A stretch of DNA of 64,000 nucleotides, from contig NZ_CP116968.1 of the NCBI RefSeq assembly GCF_032051675.1, forward strand, positions 496,001-560,000. Reading direction: 5' to 3'. Both the position numbers and the translations under genes were made by a program. Of this stretch, positions 24,821 to 33,607 are shown piece after piece. How positions within the stretch are numbered: position 1 is the first letter of the stretch; each line of letters begins with the position of its first letter. This DNA comes from Candidatus Nitrospira neomarina (GTDB lineage: Bacteria > Nitrospirota > Nitrospiria > Nitrospirales > UBA8639). A model generated the notes under the pieces. That model made no database searches. It saw nothing but the letters and a program-made list of their open reading frames with translations, and was not told the DNA's origin.

Positions 24821-27800
24821 TCAATTTTTGTTTGCCAGTTGCTCCTTTCTGGCGTTCCGAAGCGCGTCCACCATACCCGTACAGCGGGCGCTATCATCAG
24901 CCATACCAAACTCAGGAGAGGGAAAAGTGGGTTCGACAGAAAATTCAGGATCCGAAAATGTGCCCGTGACGTGCAAGGGCCCGCGTGAACTCAGAATGGT
25001 AAAATCCTGGGGATAGGGTTCTACGGTCAGGTCCAATTTTTCTTGACGAAGATCAATCGACCCGTGACCTTTGAACTTGGTGTCTTTGGTATCCAGTAGG
25101 AAAGGGTGGATGGTCACGATACCACTGCGGGCCTGCAAGTCCGTATACCCACATTCTATCTTGACACGCGTATCTGTGCTCAGGAATATCGCCGCTGATT
25201 CAGTGAAGTCCAATCCGGCCAACTCCACGAGCAGGCCATTGATTTTCCCTCCCGTCATGGTTAAAAAAAGACCACCGTCCGCGGACCCGAACCAATCCGC
25301 CAACGACTGTCCCTGCATCCACAATTTCGCCCGCCCGCCGATGTCACCAAACGAATCATCAGCCACGTCGAAGCGTGCCAGCAATCGACTGAGGTTCACA
25401 TGATCAACATCCGTATGCAGTTTCGCCCGGATGGGATCTTTGCGGGCATTCATCTCAAGTTGCATGGACACCGTTCCGGTGGCCACGCCGAAGTCCAATC
25501 TATCCATCTGTAGATGTCCGTCTTCTAGCGTCACATTCAGGGCAAAATCATTGAGAGGAAGGTCCGGTGCCAGCACGTCGGTCGCGGTATATTCCACTTC
25601 TGCATCCAATTTTCTAAGCTGGGTGAAATCCATGGGCTTAGTCGGCAACACCGTTTGACGATCTTCGGTTTTTTCGGCACGGGCTTCCTGTGCCTCCGAA
25701 GCGGTTTCTTCGGGATCCGGCGGTGCACCGATCAGACCGGCCAGATCATCGAAATCCAGTTTGCGTGAGTGCAGACGAGCCGAGACCATGGGACGTTCCC
25801 CGCCCGTCATCACATGCAGGATGCCGGTCACATCGCTGTCTCCCACGGCGCCGCTCAGGTTTTGAAGAGAGACCGTCTGTTGATCTTCCGGCCCTTGTTT
25901 CCGGTGTACCAGAGCTTCCAGCTGATAAGGGGGAAGATGCGGCAAGGGAATACCTAAGGCCTCACCTAAACGAGCCGGATCCGGTCCTTCTACCCACACT
26001 CGTCCCTTAAAGGCTGAGAGAGGCAACACATTTCCTATCGTGGCGTCCAGTCGGATGGTGGTGTCGTTTACGGAAACGATCGCTTCCACCGGCATCGACT
26101 GATAGTCACTCCAGACTTTCTGGATGGAACCCGTGGTCAGGCGCACATCAACAGGATGTTCACGATATTCCACGGTTCCATTTACCTGAATGCCGGAGGC
26201 GACGCTTTCCGCCCGGACCTGTAAATCCGACTTGGCCTGTAAGTCGGGATCATCATAGCGTATCCGCACTTCATCGATGCGCAAGCGATCAAGCAAGGCC
26301 TCGACCTCAAGCGGATTGTTCACGTTGGGCTCTGCAGAAGGAAGACTCAAGGCGAGGCGGCCGCTCACCGTTCCCAAGCTACCGGATTCTTTCCCCAGCG
26401 ATTGCATGGCCTTATCCAGATCCACCCGTTCGATATCGGTCTGAAGACGGGAGGGCAGCGATGGATCGCGCAAGTCCAGCAGTGCCGATGTCGTTATCAT
26501 GCCTTCACCAATTTCCACTGTCAGCGGGGAGATGCGAATCAGGCCATTCTCGATCTTTGTCACCATGGAAACATCCTCTAACGTGACGTTCGGGACCACC
26601 AGGTTCCCGACGGAAATCTCGAGGATGCCGCTCAGATGCGTCAGCCATTCAGGGGCCTGGATACCTCCTGTCTCCTGAGTTTCGGGTTGTCGTGTTGAAG
26701 ATTCTTCTTTGCCGGAGGTGGGAACCAGCGAAACCAGATCCAATGTTTCAGAATGCACCGTTGCCGTAAAACGGGTCGTTTCACTCGTGTCAACGGTCGC
26801 CCTTGCGGAAAAATCGCTGTGGTCTACCACGCCCGACACGTTCTCCAGTTTCCAGGTCTGTGATCTCTTATGCAGCTTTCCCTTTATTGCGACCGGTCCC
26901 AACGTCGGCATTTCCATGTCAAACATGGACGCGATTTTGGACGGGGATTCGCTGTGAAGGGAAACAGACAAATCCATCCACATGAGCGGCCAGGCGGGCT
27001 CAACCATGGCAGAAAGCGAAGCCGTCGTGTCGAGTAGTTGTAGATCCGCAGAGAGAGGTGTGCGTGTGGCATGATCGGGAGAAGGCTCCAGTACAGTTTC
27101 AATGGTAGGACCCGACACTGTCAGGGTAAGCGGTTGGTCGCGTAAAATACCCTTGGCTTTGAGAACCAGGCCATCCGATGTGTTTTCATCCATGTGCGCC
27201 CGGATCTGGGTGTTCGTGGAAGGATTGGTATAGCGCATATCCAAATTTTCGATGTCCAGTGTGCTCAGCTCAACGGCATGGATCGGTTCATGGGGCTTGG
27301 ATTCCACCGGGGAGCCTTTTTTTTGATCTGGTGGAGGTACCGTGTGTATGTTCATGGCAAGGTTCATTTCGAGATTGCCGGGAAGTCCTTGCGTCGCGTT
27401 CGTTCGAGCTGTTGATGCATTGGCGATCTTGGTCATGTTTGGAGCTTCTTTGTTTTCAGCTCGAAGGTGGACTCGACCTTTCGCCAGATTTTCTTCCACG
27501 GATACCTGCGTCTCGACGTTAAGCTGAATACCGGACACTTCCGCCGATAGGGGTTCTATGATGAGCCTCTGCTCTTCCAACCTCATGGCGATATCGGCAT
27601 TGTGTACCGGCACCGTGCCTGTTTCAATCAGATCGGCTCGATAGGTAAGACTGGTTTGCCAGGCGGCCTGATGGATGCTATTCAAGATGTTGCCGACTTT
27701 CACTGCCAGTGGTTCCGGGTTTGGTTGTTGAGGTACATATTCCTGTAGTTGTGCCACATCCAGCCGCGTGGAAGAGAGGTGTCCTTCAATCCGGACAGGA

Positions 27801-28786
27801 TTGGCCTCGGGAATAATTTTCAGTGTCCCTGTCACATCGCTATCCTTGACCATGGCTTTCAGGTCATTCACTGTCCATACGTGATCAGCCAGCATCAAAT
27901 GTCCGGCCAATTGATATGTGGGAAATTCGGGGAGGGCGGTATCGATTATGTCATTCCATCGGAAGAGGTCTTTGCCTCCCACCCGGATTTGCAGGTCTGC
28001 CCTCTCAGGAGAGAGCAGTGCATCAATTTTTCCTTCAACCTGCAATCTCGTCTGAACGGCATTGATGAGTAACGCCAACTGAATAGGATTGTCGTGTGTA
28101 CCTGTCGCCTGTGATGCAGGCTTTGCAGACAATTCAACCGTGACCGGTTCTCCGGCGAGGTGTCCACCCCCATTGGCCATCAGACCGATTGGAACCGTGC
28201 CGCCTTCTTTTCTCTCGGCATCGAACGACAGCGCAAGAAAGATATCCTTACGGGGATCAAGATACGTCATTCTTCCCCCTTTGACTGTCACGGATTTCAC
28301 CCGAGGGAGATCAAGCGTCGCATTGTCCTGCTGCCGGTCGGTTTGCTGATTATCCGGAGAAGAATCCCCTTCATTCGTCTGAGCCCAATTGCCCTTGCCT
28401 TGACGAGACCACTCCAGATGAACGACTGGTGCGGTCGCTTGCAGGTCGGTGATGAGCAGATCACCTCTCAGAAGCTTCATGAGGTCGATCCCCGCCTCCA
28501 GAACATCCACGGACGCAAGATAAGGATCTGCCGCCCAGGACGGATTCGCGACCCATAACTTTTCGACTCGTAACCGGGCGATACGACCTACGTCTACCTC
28601 CAATGCGCCAATATTCACCTGTTGACCGAGAGATTCCGTCAGCTTGGATTCAGCAAAATGAAGAAACCATTGAGAGTTCAGCGCCATGATTCCTCCTGCA
28701 ACAGTTATGGCAATTACGCAGGCCACAATGACAATCGAAATAAAAAGTCTGCCTCCCCACCTGGGCTGTCTCTCTTGGATCTTCAT
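24821..28786 (-). CDS. large AsmA family protein
   Basis: 1321 residues. N-terminal anchor helix about 14-37 (IVIVACVIAITVAGGIMALN), then an AsmA N-terminal domain (QWFLHFAESKLTESLGQQVN, LDLMKLLRGDLLITDLQA-type pattern) and long beta-rich repeats, ending with an AsmA C-terminal domain about 1150-1300 (WFGSADGGLFLTMTGGKING, LLVELAGLDFTES). AsmA/TamB/YhdP proteins form hydrophobic grooves bridging inner and outer membranes for phospholipid transport (family knowledge). At 1321 residues it is in the size class of YhdP. No strong ribosome site before the ATG. Confidence 0.9.
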   Translation of the reverse strand: MKIQERQPRWGGRLFISIVIVACVIAITVAGGIMALNSQWFLHFAESKLTESLGQQVNIGALEVDVGRIARLRVEKLWVANPSWAADPYLASVDVLEAGIDLMKLLRGDLLITDLQATAPVVHLEWSRQGKGNWAQTNEGDSSPDNQQTDRQQDNATLDLPRVKSVTVKGGRMTYLDPRKDIFLALSFDAERKEGGTVPIGLMANGGGHLAGEPVTVELSAKPASQATGTHDNPIQLALLINAVQTRLQVEGKIDALLSPERADLQIRVGGKDLFRWNDIIDTALPEFPTYQLAGHLMLADHVWTVNDLKAMVKDSDVTGTLKIIPEANPVRIEGHLSSTRLDVAQLQEYVPQQPNPEPLAVKVGNILNSIHQAAWQTSLTYRADLIETGTVPVHNADIAMRLEEQRLIIEPLSAEVSGIQLNVETQVSVEENLAKGRVHLRAENKEAPNMTKIANASTARTNATQGLPGNLEMNLAMNIHTVPPPDQKKGSPVESKPHEPIHAVELSTLDIENLDMRYTNPSTNTQIRAHMDENTSDGLVLKAKGILRDQPLTLTVSGPTIETVLEPSPDHATRTPLSADLQLLDTTASLSAMVEPAWPLMWMDLSVSLHSESPSKIASMFDMEMPTLGPVAIKGKLHKRSQTWKLENVSGVVDHSDFSARATVDTSETTRFTATVHSETLDLVSLVPTSGKEESSTRQPETQETGGIQAPEWLTHLSGILEISVGNLVVPNVTLEDVSMVTKIENGLIRISPLTVEIGEGMITTSALLDLRDPSLPSRLQTDIERVDLDKAMQSLGKESGSLGTVSGRLALSLPSAEPNVNNPLEVEALLDRLRIDEVRIRYDDPDLQAKSDLQVRAESVASGIQVNGTVEYREHPVDVRLTTGSIQKVWSDYQSMPVEAIVSVNDTTIRLDATIGNVLPLSAFKGRVWVEGPDPARLGEALGIPLPHLPPYQLEALVHRKQGPEDQQTVSLQNLSGAVGDSDVTGILHVMTGGERPMVSARLHSRKLDFDDLAGLIGAPPDPEETASEAQEARAEKTEDRQTVLPTKPMDFTQLRKLDAEVEYTATDVLAPDLPLNDFALNVTLEDGHLQMDRLDFGVATGTVSMQLEMNARKDPIRAKLHTDVDHVNLSRLLARFDVADDSFGDIGGRAKLWMQGQSLADWFGSADGGLFLTMTGGKINGLLVELAGLDFTESAAIFLSTDTRVKIECGYTDLQARSGIVTIHPFLLDTKDTKFKGHGSIDLRQEKLDLTVEPYPQDFTILSSRGPLHVTGTFSDPEFSVEPTFPSPEFGMADDSARCTGMVDALRNARKEQLANKN

Positions 28787-28916
28787 GACATATCACATGG
28801 TTTCATTTAGGTAATGTTGGGCAATGAAAAGAATGTGTTCTTAGGATTGCCATTCGTCACACAGAATCTGTTATGTTTTATATTCTTCATTGAAAATTAT
28901 CTTTTAAAGGATTCAT

Positions 28917-29249
28917 GTGAACCATTTCTCTTCCTATTCCTTTTCAGATGGGTGGCACCACATTCCCGCTTTGCTCATAATGGCCCTTGTATTCACGTCG
29001 TTCGGATGTGGCTCTCCGCTTGGCCATGATGCAGAGGTGTCGGATAGGAACGAATATATCGCCGGCAGGGTAAAAGTCGCTCTTATGCAGGAAGGGTTGG
29101 ACGCCGCTCCCATTAACATCATAGTCAGAAATGGTGTGGTGACCTTGGGAGGATTCGTTGAAAAAGGTCCACAACGGCAGACGGCGGAAAAGGCCGCAAG
29201 CAATGTACCCGGAGTGGATTCCGTGATCAACGATATCCAAGTCAAATGA
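28917..29249 (+). CDS. BON domain envelope protein
   Basis: 110 residues from a GTG start (the overlapping ATG is followed at once by TGA). N-terminal hydrophobic signal ending ALVFTSFGCGSP, which may be a lipoprotein signal although the lipobox is not canonical. BON domain about 42-110: VKVALMQEGLDAAPINIIVR, NGVVTLGGFVEKGPQRQTAE, GVDSVINDIQVK. BON proteins such as OsmY and DolP are osmotically induced and bind membranes. Divergent from the AsmA gene with 130 bases between them. Confidence 0.88.
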   Translation: MNHFSSYSFSDGWHHIPALLIMALVFTSFGCGSPLGHDAEVSDRNEYIAGRVKVALMQEGLDAAPINIIVRNGVVTLGGFVEKGPQRQTAEKAASNVPGVDSVINDIQVK

Positions 29250-29682
29250 CGTGTCTTTTCCCAAAACATCTTCCGCTGTTGACAATGTCTCATTCCCTCA
29301 TGTGTTAAATTGAAAGCCACAGAGGTAGCTTGACGGTCGCGATGGGGAAAAGGAAGGGGAGGCTCCGCTAACGAGAGTGAATAGGTGAATCCCAGATCGG
29401 AGTGTGGTTTTCCATGATGTGGAAAGCCTCGTGGGATCATCCGGCTTTCTGAAACTTCGTCGTCAAGACCTCTTATCCCTTCGATTCCACTTTCTTTATC
29501 GACTCTGAGACGCCGCCCTCCCACGAGGGTATCGGCGTCCGTGGCTCAAGTTCGATCTGGAGGGAATACAGGTGGTTTTGCCCCATCGCGATAATTCCAC
29601 TCAGAGAACATGGCTCTGGTGAGCGAGCCTCCAAATGCCCACTCCATGGCAAGGCTCACACTCACTTTCTATTTCTATGAGA
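29250..29682. other. intergenic region with a pair of inverted repeats
   Basis: 433 bases between convergent genes. No gene supported. It contains the inverted-repeat pair described at 29337-29591. Weak coding-like stretches exist in one plus frame (about 29404-29510 and 29520-29610) but with stops, and they match nothing recognisable. Confidence 0.4.
29337..29591. repeat. possible small non-autonomous element with terminal inverted repeats
   Basis: TCGCGATGGGGAAAA at 29337-29351 and its near-perfect reverse complement at 29577-29591 (one mismatch in 15) bound about 255 bases with no gene. No clear flanking target duplication is visible, so this could also be chance or a regulatory pair. Confidence 0.3.
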
Positions 29683-30552
29683 CTAATTCTCACTCGTAGG
29701 AACATAGGCAATATCGGCGATTTTATCATTCTGATCTACCAAGATGGTCACCGCCATGCCTTTGGAAAGTTCCGTCAACTCATTCTGTAAGTAATCCCAA
29801 ACCGGTAATGTCAGGGATTCCTCATTTTTGGTTTGAATCGTCAAAGATTCCTTTTCCGGCTTTTCCTGGACGACTCCTTTAATATGACGATAAACATTGT
29901 ATGCAGTGGAACGAGCCCAATCGTCCTCGGACATCACATCCTTGGTTAATGTGGCACTCGCAATTTTATTGGTTTCATCAATGAGAAACAGCCCCTCAGT
30001 GTCGAAAGGAATGGCTGCGACTTCACTCCTTGCAAGAGGACGGACGGCAAAGGATTGTTCTTTTCCCTCTTTCGTTTTGATGATGGCTTGTTCCTGTCCG
30101 ACTTTCAGCGGTTGCGCAAGTCTGCCTTTGATGACTGTGTGGTGACTCTGGCCTTTTTCTTTCGAGAGGTGATAATCGACAACGTGATTCTTGGCGTTTA
30201 CCACAATGGTGACCTTATCGCCCTGCTTCAGCGTGAATCCTTTTTCTTTCGCTCGTTCAAGGGAAAGATATCTGGGAGTAATTTCTCCGGTATCCCCGGA
30301 ATTGACTTTAGCTTGATCCGCTGCCACTCCTTCCACAACGCCGGTGATAACCCGATGCCCGGGAAGCAATGTAAACTGGTGATGCTGATCACCATCCTTT
30401 TTTTCTTGTTGCGTTGTGGACTGGGGTGCAGATGTATCTGTAGAGGATTTTTCCCCTCCTGAGGCAGCCGTTATCCCCACAAAAAGAACCACACACGATC
30501 CAAGAAGCGAGGTGGTTTTCCAGCCTGGGGCGGATTTTATGAACAGTGACAT
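29683..30552 (-). CDS. exported protein with three OB-like modules
   Basis: 289 residues. Signal peptide to about residue 33 (LLGSCVVLFVGITAASGG), a Ser/Gln linker, then three beta-rich modules: about 60-120 (HRVITGVVEGVAADQAKVNS, PRYLSLERA, GDKVTIVVNAKNHVVDYH), about 125-185 (VIKGRLAQPLKVGQEQAIIK), and about 220-285 (HIKGVVQEKPEKESLTIQTK, GMAVTILVDQNDKIADIA). Module one is closely related to the protein at 6639. Start 30552 follows AAAGGAGAACCT. Periplasmic; function unknown, with a ligand-binding or structural role possible. Confidence 0.75.
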   Translation of the reverse strand: MSLFIKSAPGWKTTSLLGSCVVLFVGITAASGGEKSSTDTSAPQSTTQQEKKDGDQHHQFTLLPGHRVITGVVEGVAADQAKVNSGDTGEITPRYLSLERAKEKGFTLKQGDKVTIVVNAKNHVVDYHLSKEKGQSHHTVIKGRLAQPLKVGQEQAIIKTKEGKEQSFAVRPLARSEVAAIPFDTEGLFLIDETNKIASATLTKDVMSEDDWARSTAYNVYRHIKGVVQEKPEKESLTIQTKNEESLTLPVWDYLQNELTELSKGMAVTILVDQNDKIADIAYVPTSEN

Positions 30553-30570
30553 AGGTTCTCCTTTCGAGTA

Positions 30571-30594
30571 GTACCGGTTGACAGGTACCGGTTG
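30571..30594. promoter_or_regulatory. direct repeat upstream of the exported protein
   Basis: GTACCGGTTG occurs at 30571-30580 and again at 30585-30594, 14 bases apart, just upstream of the ribosome site of the minus-strand gene starting at 30552. Each copy contains the palindrome ACCGGT. Possible operator; no protein known to bind it. Confidence 0.3.
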
Positions 30595-30671
30595 CCGGGC
30601 CACCCTTGAGATTGAGGGAAGCCCGACAACCAGCGACGGGTAAAAGCTTTCAAACCCAAGAACTGAAATTC

Positions 30672-31214
30672 TTAATGCCCCGGAGTCACAGGCATGCCCC
30701 GGTCAACAGCATCCAAAGCCGAACCACCTGAAATTGAACTCATGGCTCGATCACGTTCTTGCCGGAGATCGGACGTTTCCTTTTGAAGGGCATCTCGCTC
30801 TTTCAAGTATTGGTCTCGGTCCTGAATTAAACGGGCATTCTCTTGGTTTTCTGCTCCACTGCCATTCCGGGCACTACTTGTTTGTCCTTGAATGGATTTC
30901 ATACCGGAGCCGGAATCGTCAGAGCCCTTGCCGGCCTGGAGTGCCAAATCGCGTTCTTGCTGAGCTTGGTCACGTTCCTGTTGAGCTTGATCACGACTCT
31001 GTTTTGCCTGATCCCGTTCACGTTGCAATTGGTCGCTCCATTGTGTGTCAGACCCTGACTCAAGTTGAGACTGCACCTCGGGGACGGAGTCTGAAGATCC
31101 GGATGTGGATCCCATGCCCTGGCCGGCTTGTCCCGCTACGGGCAGCAACAACATGCCTGCGGAAAATACCAGACCGAAAGTCTGGATAGTGAATTTTGAT
31201 GCGAGTTTAATCAT
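30672..31214 (-). CDS. exported coiled-coil protein
   Basis: 180 residues. Signal peptide about 1-30 (FGLVFSAGMLLLPVAGQAGQ). Mature part: Ser/Gly-rich start, then RERDQAKQSRDQAQQERDQA repeats (7-residue period, charged), a Gly/Ser break, and a second coiled-coil stretch (RDQYLKERDALQKETSDLRQ) before the end. No known domain. It lies 119 bases upstream of the three-module OB-like gene on the same strand and may be transcribed with it. Likely a periplasmic structural protein. Confidence 0.7.
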   Translation of the reverse strand: MIKLASKFTIQTFGLVFSAGMLLLPVAGQAGQGMGSTSGSSDSVPEVQSQLESGSDTQWSDQLQRERDQAKQSRDQAQQERDQAQQERDLALQAGKGSDDSGSGMKSIQGQTSSARNGSGAENQENARLIQDRDQYLKERDALQKETSDLRQERDRAMSSISGGSALDAVDRGMPVTPGH

Positions 31215-31671
31215 GATTTACCCTCCTACAATTAAGGTGAATGAGTTTTTCTTACTCTTTTCTTTAATGAAACCGAAAAGACGAAGAAAAACTCGTTTGC
31301 TGATTTGAACAAGAATGAATGACGCATTGCTGCTTGCCACCCACTGCTTTCTATCCTAACCAACCTTGATAAATATGGTGACGGACAAATTCCCAATGTC
31401 CTTTCCGGATATGTACGGGTGAAGAGGACCCAGACCTCCAGCCAAAAAATCCAGAGTCCCCTGTTGTAAGTGGAATCAAGATGAAGGATAAGGGGTTGAG
31501 GGTATAAAAGGACCCATGTCTATGTTTTGAATCAGAATCAGAATCGGAATACCCGTTTCCCGGTCAAGAGGAAAAAGAGACGAAGTTGTGGATATCCAAC
31601 CTCGTCTCCTTCGTTTGGAATGCATATAGTCTTTTGACAGTTTCTCTTTTTATTTTTACTTAAATTGAAAG
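31215..31671. other. intergenic region, nothing recognised
   Basis: 457 bases between same-strand minus genes. No ORF supported. An AT-rich stretch at 31240-31300 just before the coiled-coil gene probably contains its promoter. GGAATACCCG at 31546-31555 repeats a motif seen in the gap before mrpA. Confidence 0.35.
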
Positions 31672-33432
31672 TTAAGTAGATATAGGGGCAGGAGGAGCGG
31701 ATGGGGAAGGAGAAGAAGTAGGGTGAGGAAAAAGGACATACCGGGATTCAATGGCGGCTTTGATGCGAGCCAGACTTTGCCCATGTTCCAGCGATTCAGT
31801 GGATTCTATTTCCCGAATTTCGGCGCCCAGCGTTTTATCTTTAATACATTCGTGAGCCCAGGAAGAATAATCATGCCGCTTCAAATGATACATCCACGTT
31901 TCAGGATCCAGTCCTTCTGCCAGTTGAAGAAAAAGCATAAGATTTTGGGCGCGAAGGTTCAGCTTTCCTTCCGGACCTTGAAAGTAAAAACTGCGATCCG
32001 GTCCTAATTCTCCTTCCGCATACTTCCGACGATGACGCCTTCGTTCGCTCCTATTGGGATGTATCCGGAATCGAATCGGCAGAGCCCCTCCGTACCGTTT
32101 CCAGAATATCGCCTCCCCCGGTTGGACGTGATGATCCTCGAAGGAAGGCAGAGATTCCCCCACCGAATTGGTGAAAGCCTCCAATCGTTCGCCTGGAGAT
32201 TTGCCGATCACCACGACACAATCAATAGCGGTAAGGGCGTCGGCAGCCATTTGATCGGGGTGTACGGTGATCATCAGCAGGGAATGTAGTGATGGGGTGA
32301 GCAAGGGGCAAGAGATATCCCATTCTGCCGGCATCAGATGATGAGTCTCATCCAGTACAATCCAGTGAGGGCGGCCCGTTCGTGCTCTGAAATCCTGAAG
32401 ATCTTTAAAGATGTTGTTAAAAAAAGAAGGACGTTCTTGTATCGCCAGACCCACCAGATTGATGACCAGGTTCGTATCCGGGTTTTCCAGAATAGTGATG
32501 ACCTCCTTTGAGTTGGGTGCGTGATTCACATCACCCAGGACCACAGACTGTTCTAACGATTCATAATCGCCTTCTGGATCGATAATACAACATTGATACT
32601 GTTTATCCGTGAGACGCTCAATGATGCCGGTTGAGAGCGTGGATTTTCCGCTTCCCGATGAGCCGGCCAGGAGAAGGTTCGGACCATAGGGACTGATTCG
32701 GACTTCCTGCTCCGTCTCTGTGGATCCCAGCACGACATAATGCCGGTGAAGGGACGGATCAATGGATTGTAAGTCGTCAGCCAGAAGATGCCGGATAAAC
32801 TCCACGACCCCGTCTCCTTGCTCTCCTTCCATCACGATATCGGCGCGTTCCTTGATGGCCGGGAGGGCATTGCCGACGGCCGCGGAGCACTCCACCATTC
32901 CCAGAAAAGGGAGATCATTCTCGGCATCGCCAATTCCGGCGACATTGTGTGGTGATAGACCCATTTTGCGTAGCGCTTTCTCCAGTCCGGTCGCTTTACT
33001 GAATCCGGCGGGAAGCATCATGACGGCTTCTTTGTTAAAAATCAGTTGGATATCCAATCCGAGATCACGGACCACTTCCAATACGGCCGTTTCATGCGGG
33101 CGAACGGTGGAGACGATATTTCGTCCGACTGAAATGGGAATACCGCGGGAACGAAGCCGCATAATGAAATCTTCAGACGGCATATCCGCCAGGGTGATCG
33201 TTTCCTTGGAAGAAGGTTTGTACAATAAAAGCCCATTCTCCGCGACAATCCACTCAAATACATGAGGATGAGGAAATACTTTCAGTAGATCATCCAGTTC
33301 CCGGCCTGTGACCAGAAGGAGCTTTCGATTGGTGGTTAAGACTTTTTCCAGACCTCGAAGGGTCGATTCGTTGACACGCCCATGAAGGGCAAGAGTGCCG
33401 TCGTAATCGGTAGCCAGCGCTAAATATCTCAT
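31672..33432 (-). CDS. HAD-IIB phosphatase fused to HerA-like ATPase
   Basis: 586 residues. Residues 1-235 are a Cof-type HAD hydrolase: motif I ATDYDGTLALHGRV, LLLVTGRELDDLLKVFPH, and motif IV GIGDAENDLPFLGM. Residues about 250-480 are a HerA/VirB4-like P-loop ATPase: Walker A LLLAGSSGSGKSTL near 257, CIIDPEGDYE, Walker B HWIVLDETHHLMP. The last 100 residues are basic then helical (ERRRHRRKYAEGELGPDRSF). Start 33432 (MRYLALATDYDG) is chosen since the HAD domain begins there. A sugar-phosphate or nucleotide phosphatase controlled by an ATPase is possible; substrate unknown. Confidence 0.85.
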   Translation of the reverse strand: MRYLALATDYDGTLALHGRVNESTLRGLEKVLTTNRKLLLVTGRELDDLLKVFPHPHVFEWIVAENGLLLYKPSSKETITLADMPSEDFIMRLRSRGIPISVGRNIVSTVRPHETAVLEVVRDLGLDIQLIFNKEAVMMLPAGFSKATGLEKALRKMGLSPHNVAGIGDAENDLPFLGMVECSAAVGNALPAIKERADIVMEGEQGDGVVEFIRHLLADDLQSIDPSLHRHYVVLGSTETEQEVRISPYGPNLLLAGSSGSGKSTLSTGIIERLTDKQYQCCIIDPEGDYESLEQSVVLGDVNHAPNSKEVITILENPDTNLVINLVGLAIQERPSFFNNIFKDLQDFRARTGRPHWIVLDETHHLMPAEWDISCPLLTPSLHSLLMITVHPDQMAADALTAIDCVVVIGKSPGERLEAFTNSVGESLPSFEDHHVQPGEAIFWKRYGGALPIRFRIHPNRSERRRHRRKYAEGELGPDRSFYFQGPEGKLNLRAQNLMLFLQLAEGLDPETWMYHLKRHDYSSWAHECIKDKTLGAEIREIESTESLEHGQSLARIKAAIESRYVLFPHPTSSPSPSAPPAPIST

Positions 33433-33583
33433 GTAATGTTCTTTGGTAAAAAAGGAACGACGTTTAGGTACACTCTGCGGTGCAGTTGAGAAGGCATATA
33501 TTAATTTTTGCACCAACCCGATCGATACTCGTTCGGCATGATGTCCCGATTTCCCGGTCTCCTCACTGACCTGTTATTGTTAC

Positions 33584-33602
33584 CGGTTCTGTGATCGAAC
33601 CG
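33584..33602 (-). terminator. small hairpin after katE
   Basis: CGGTTC (33584-33589) and GAACCG (33597-33602) can pair with a 7-base loop just past the katE stop on the minus strand. No T-run follows, so termination is uncertain. Confidence 0.3.
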
Positions 33603-33607
33603 CCCCG

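Noticed and set aside
28934-29524. 196-codon minus-strand frame over the BON gene
   Set aside because: Antisense to a clear BON domain; no ribosome site or family match.
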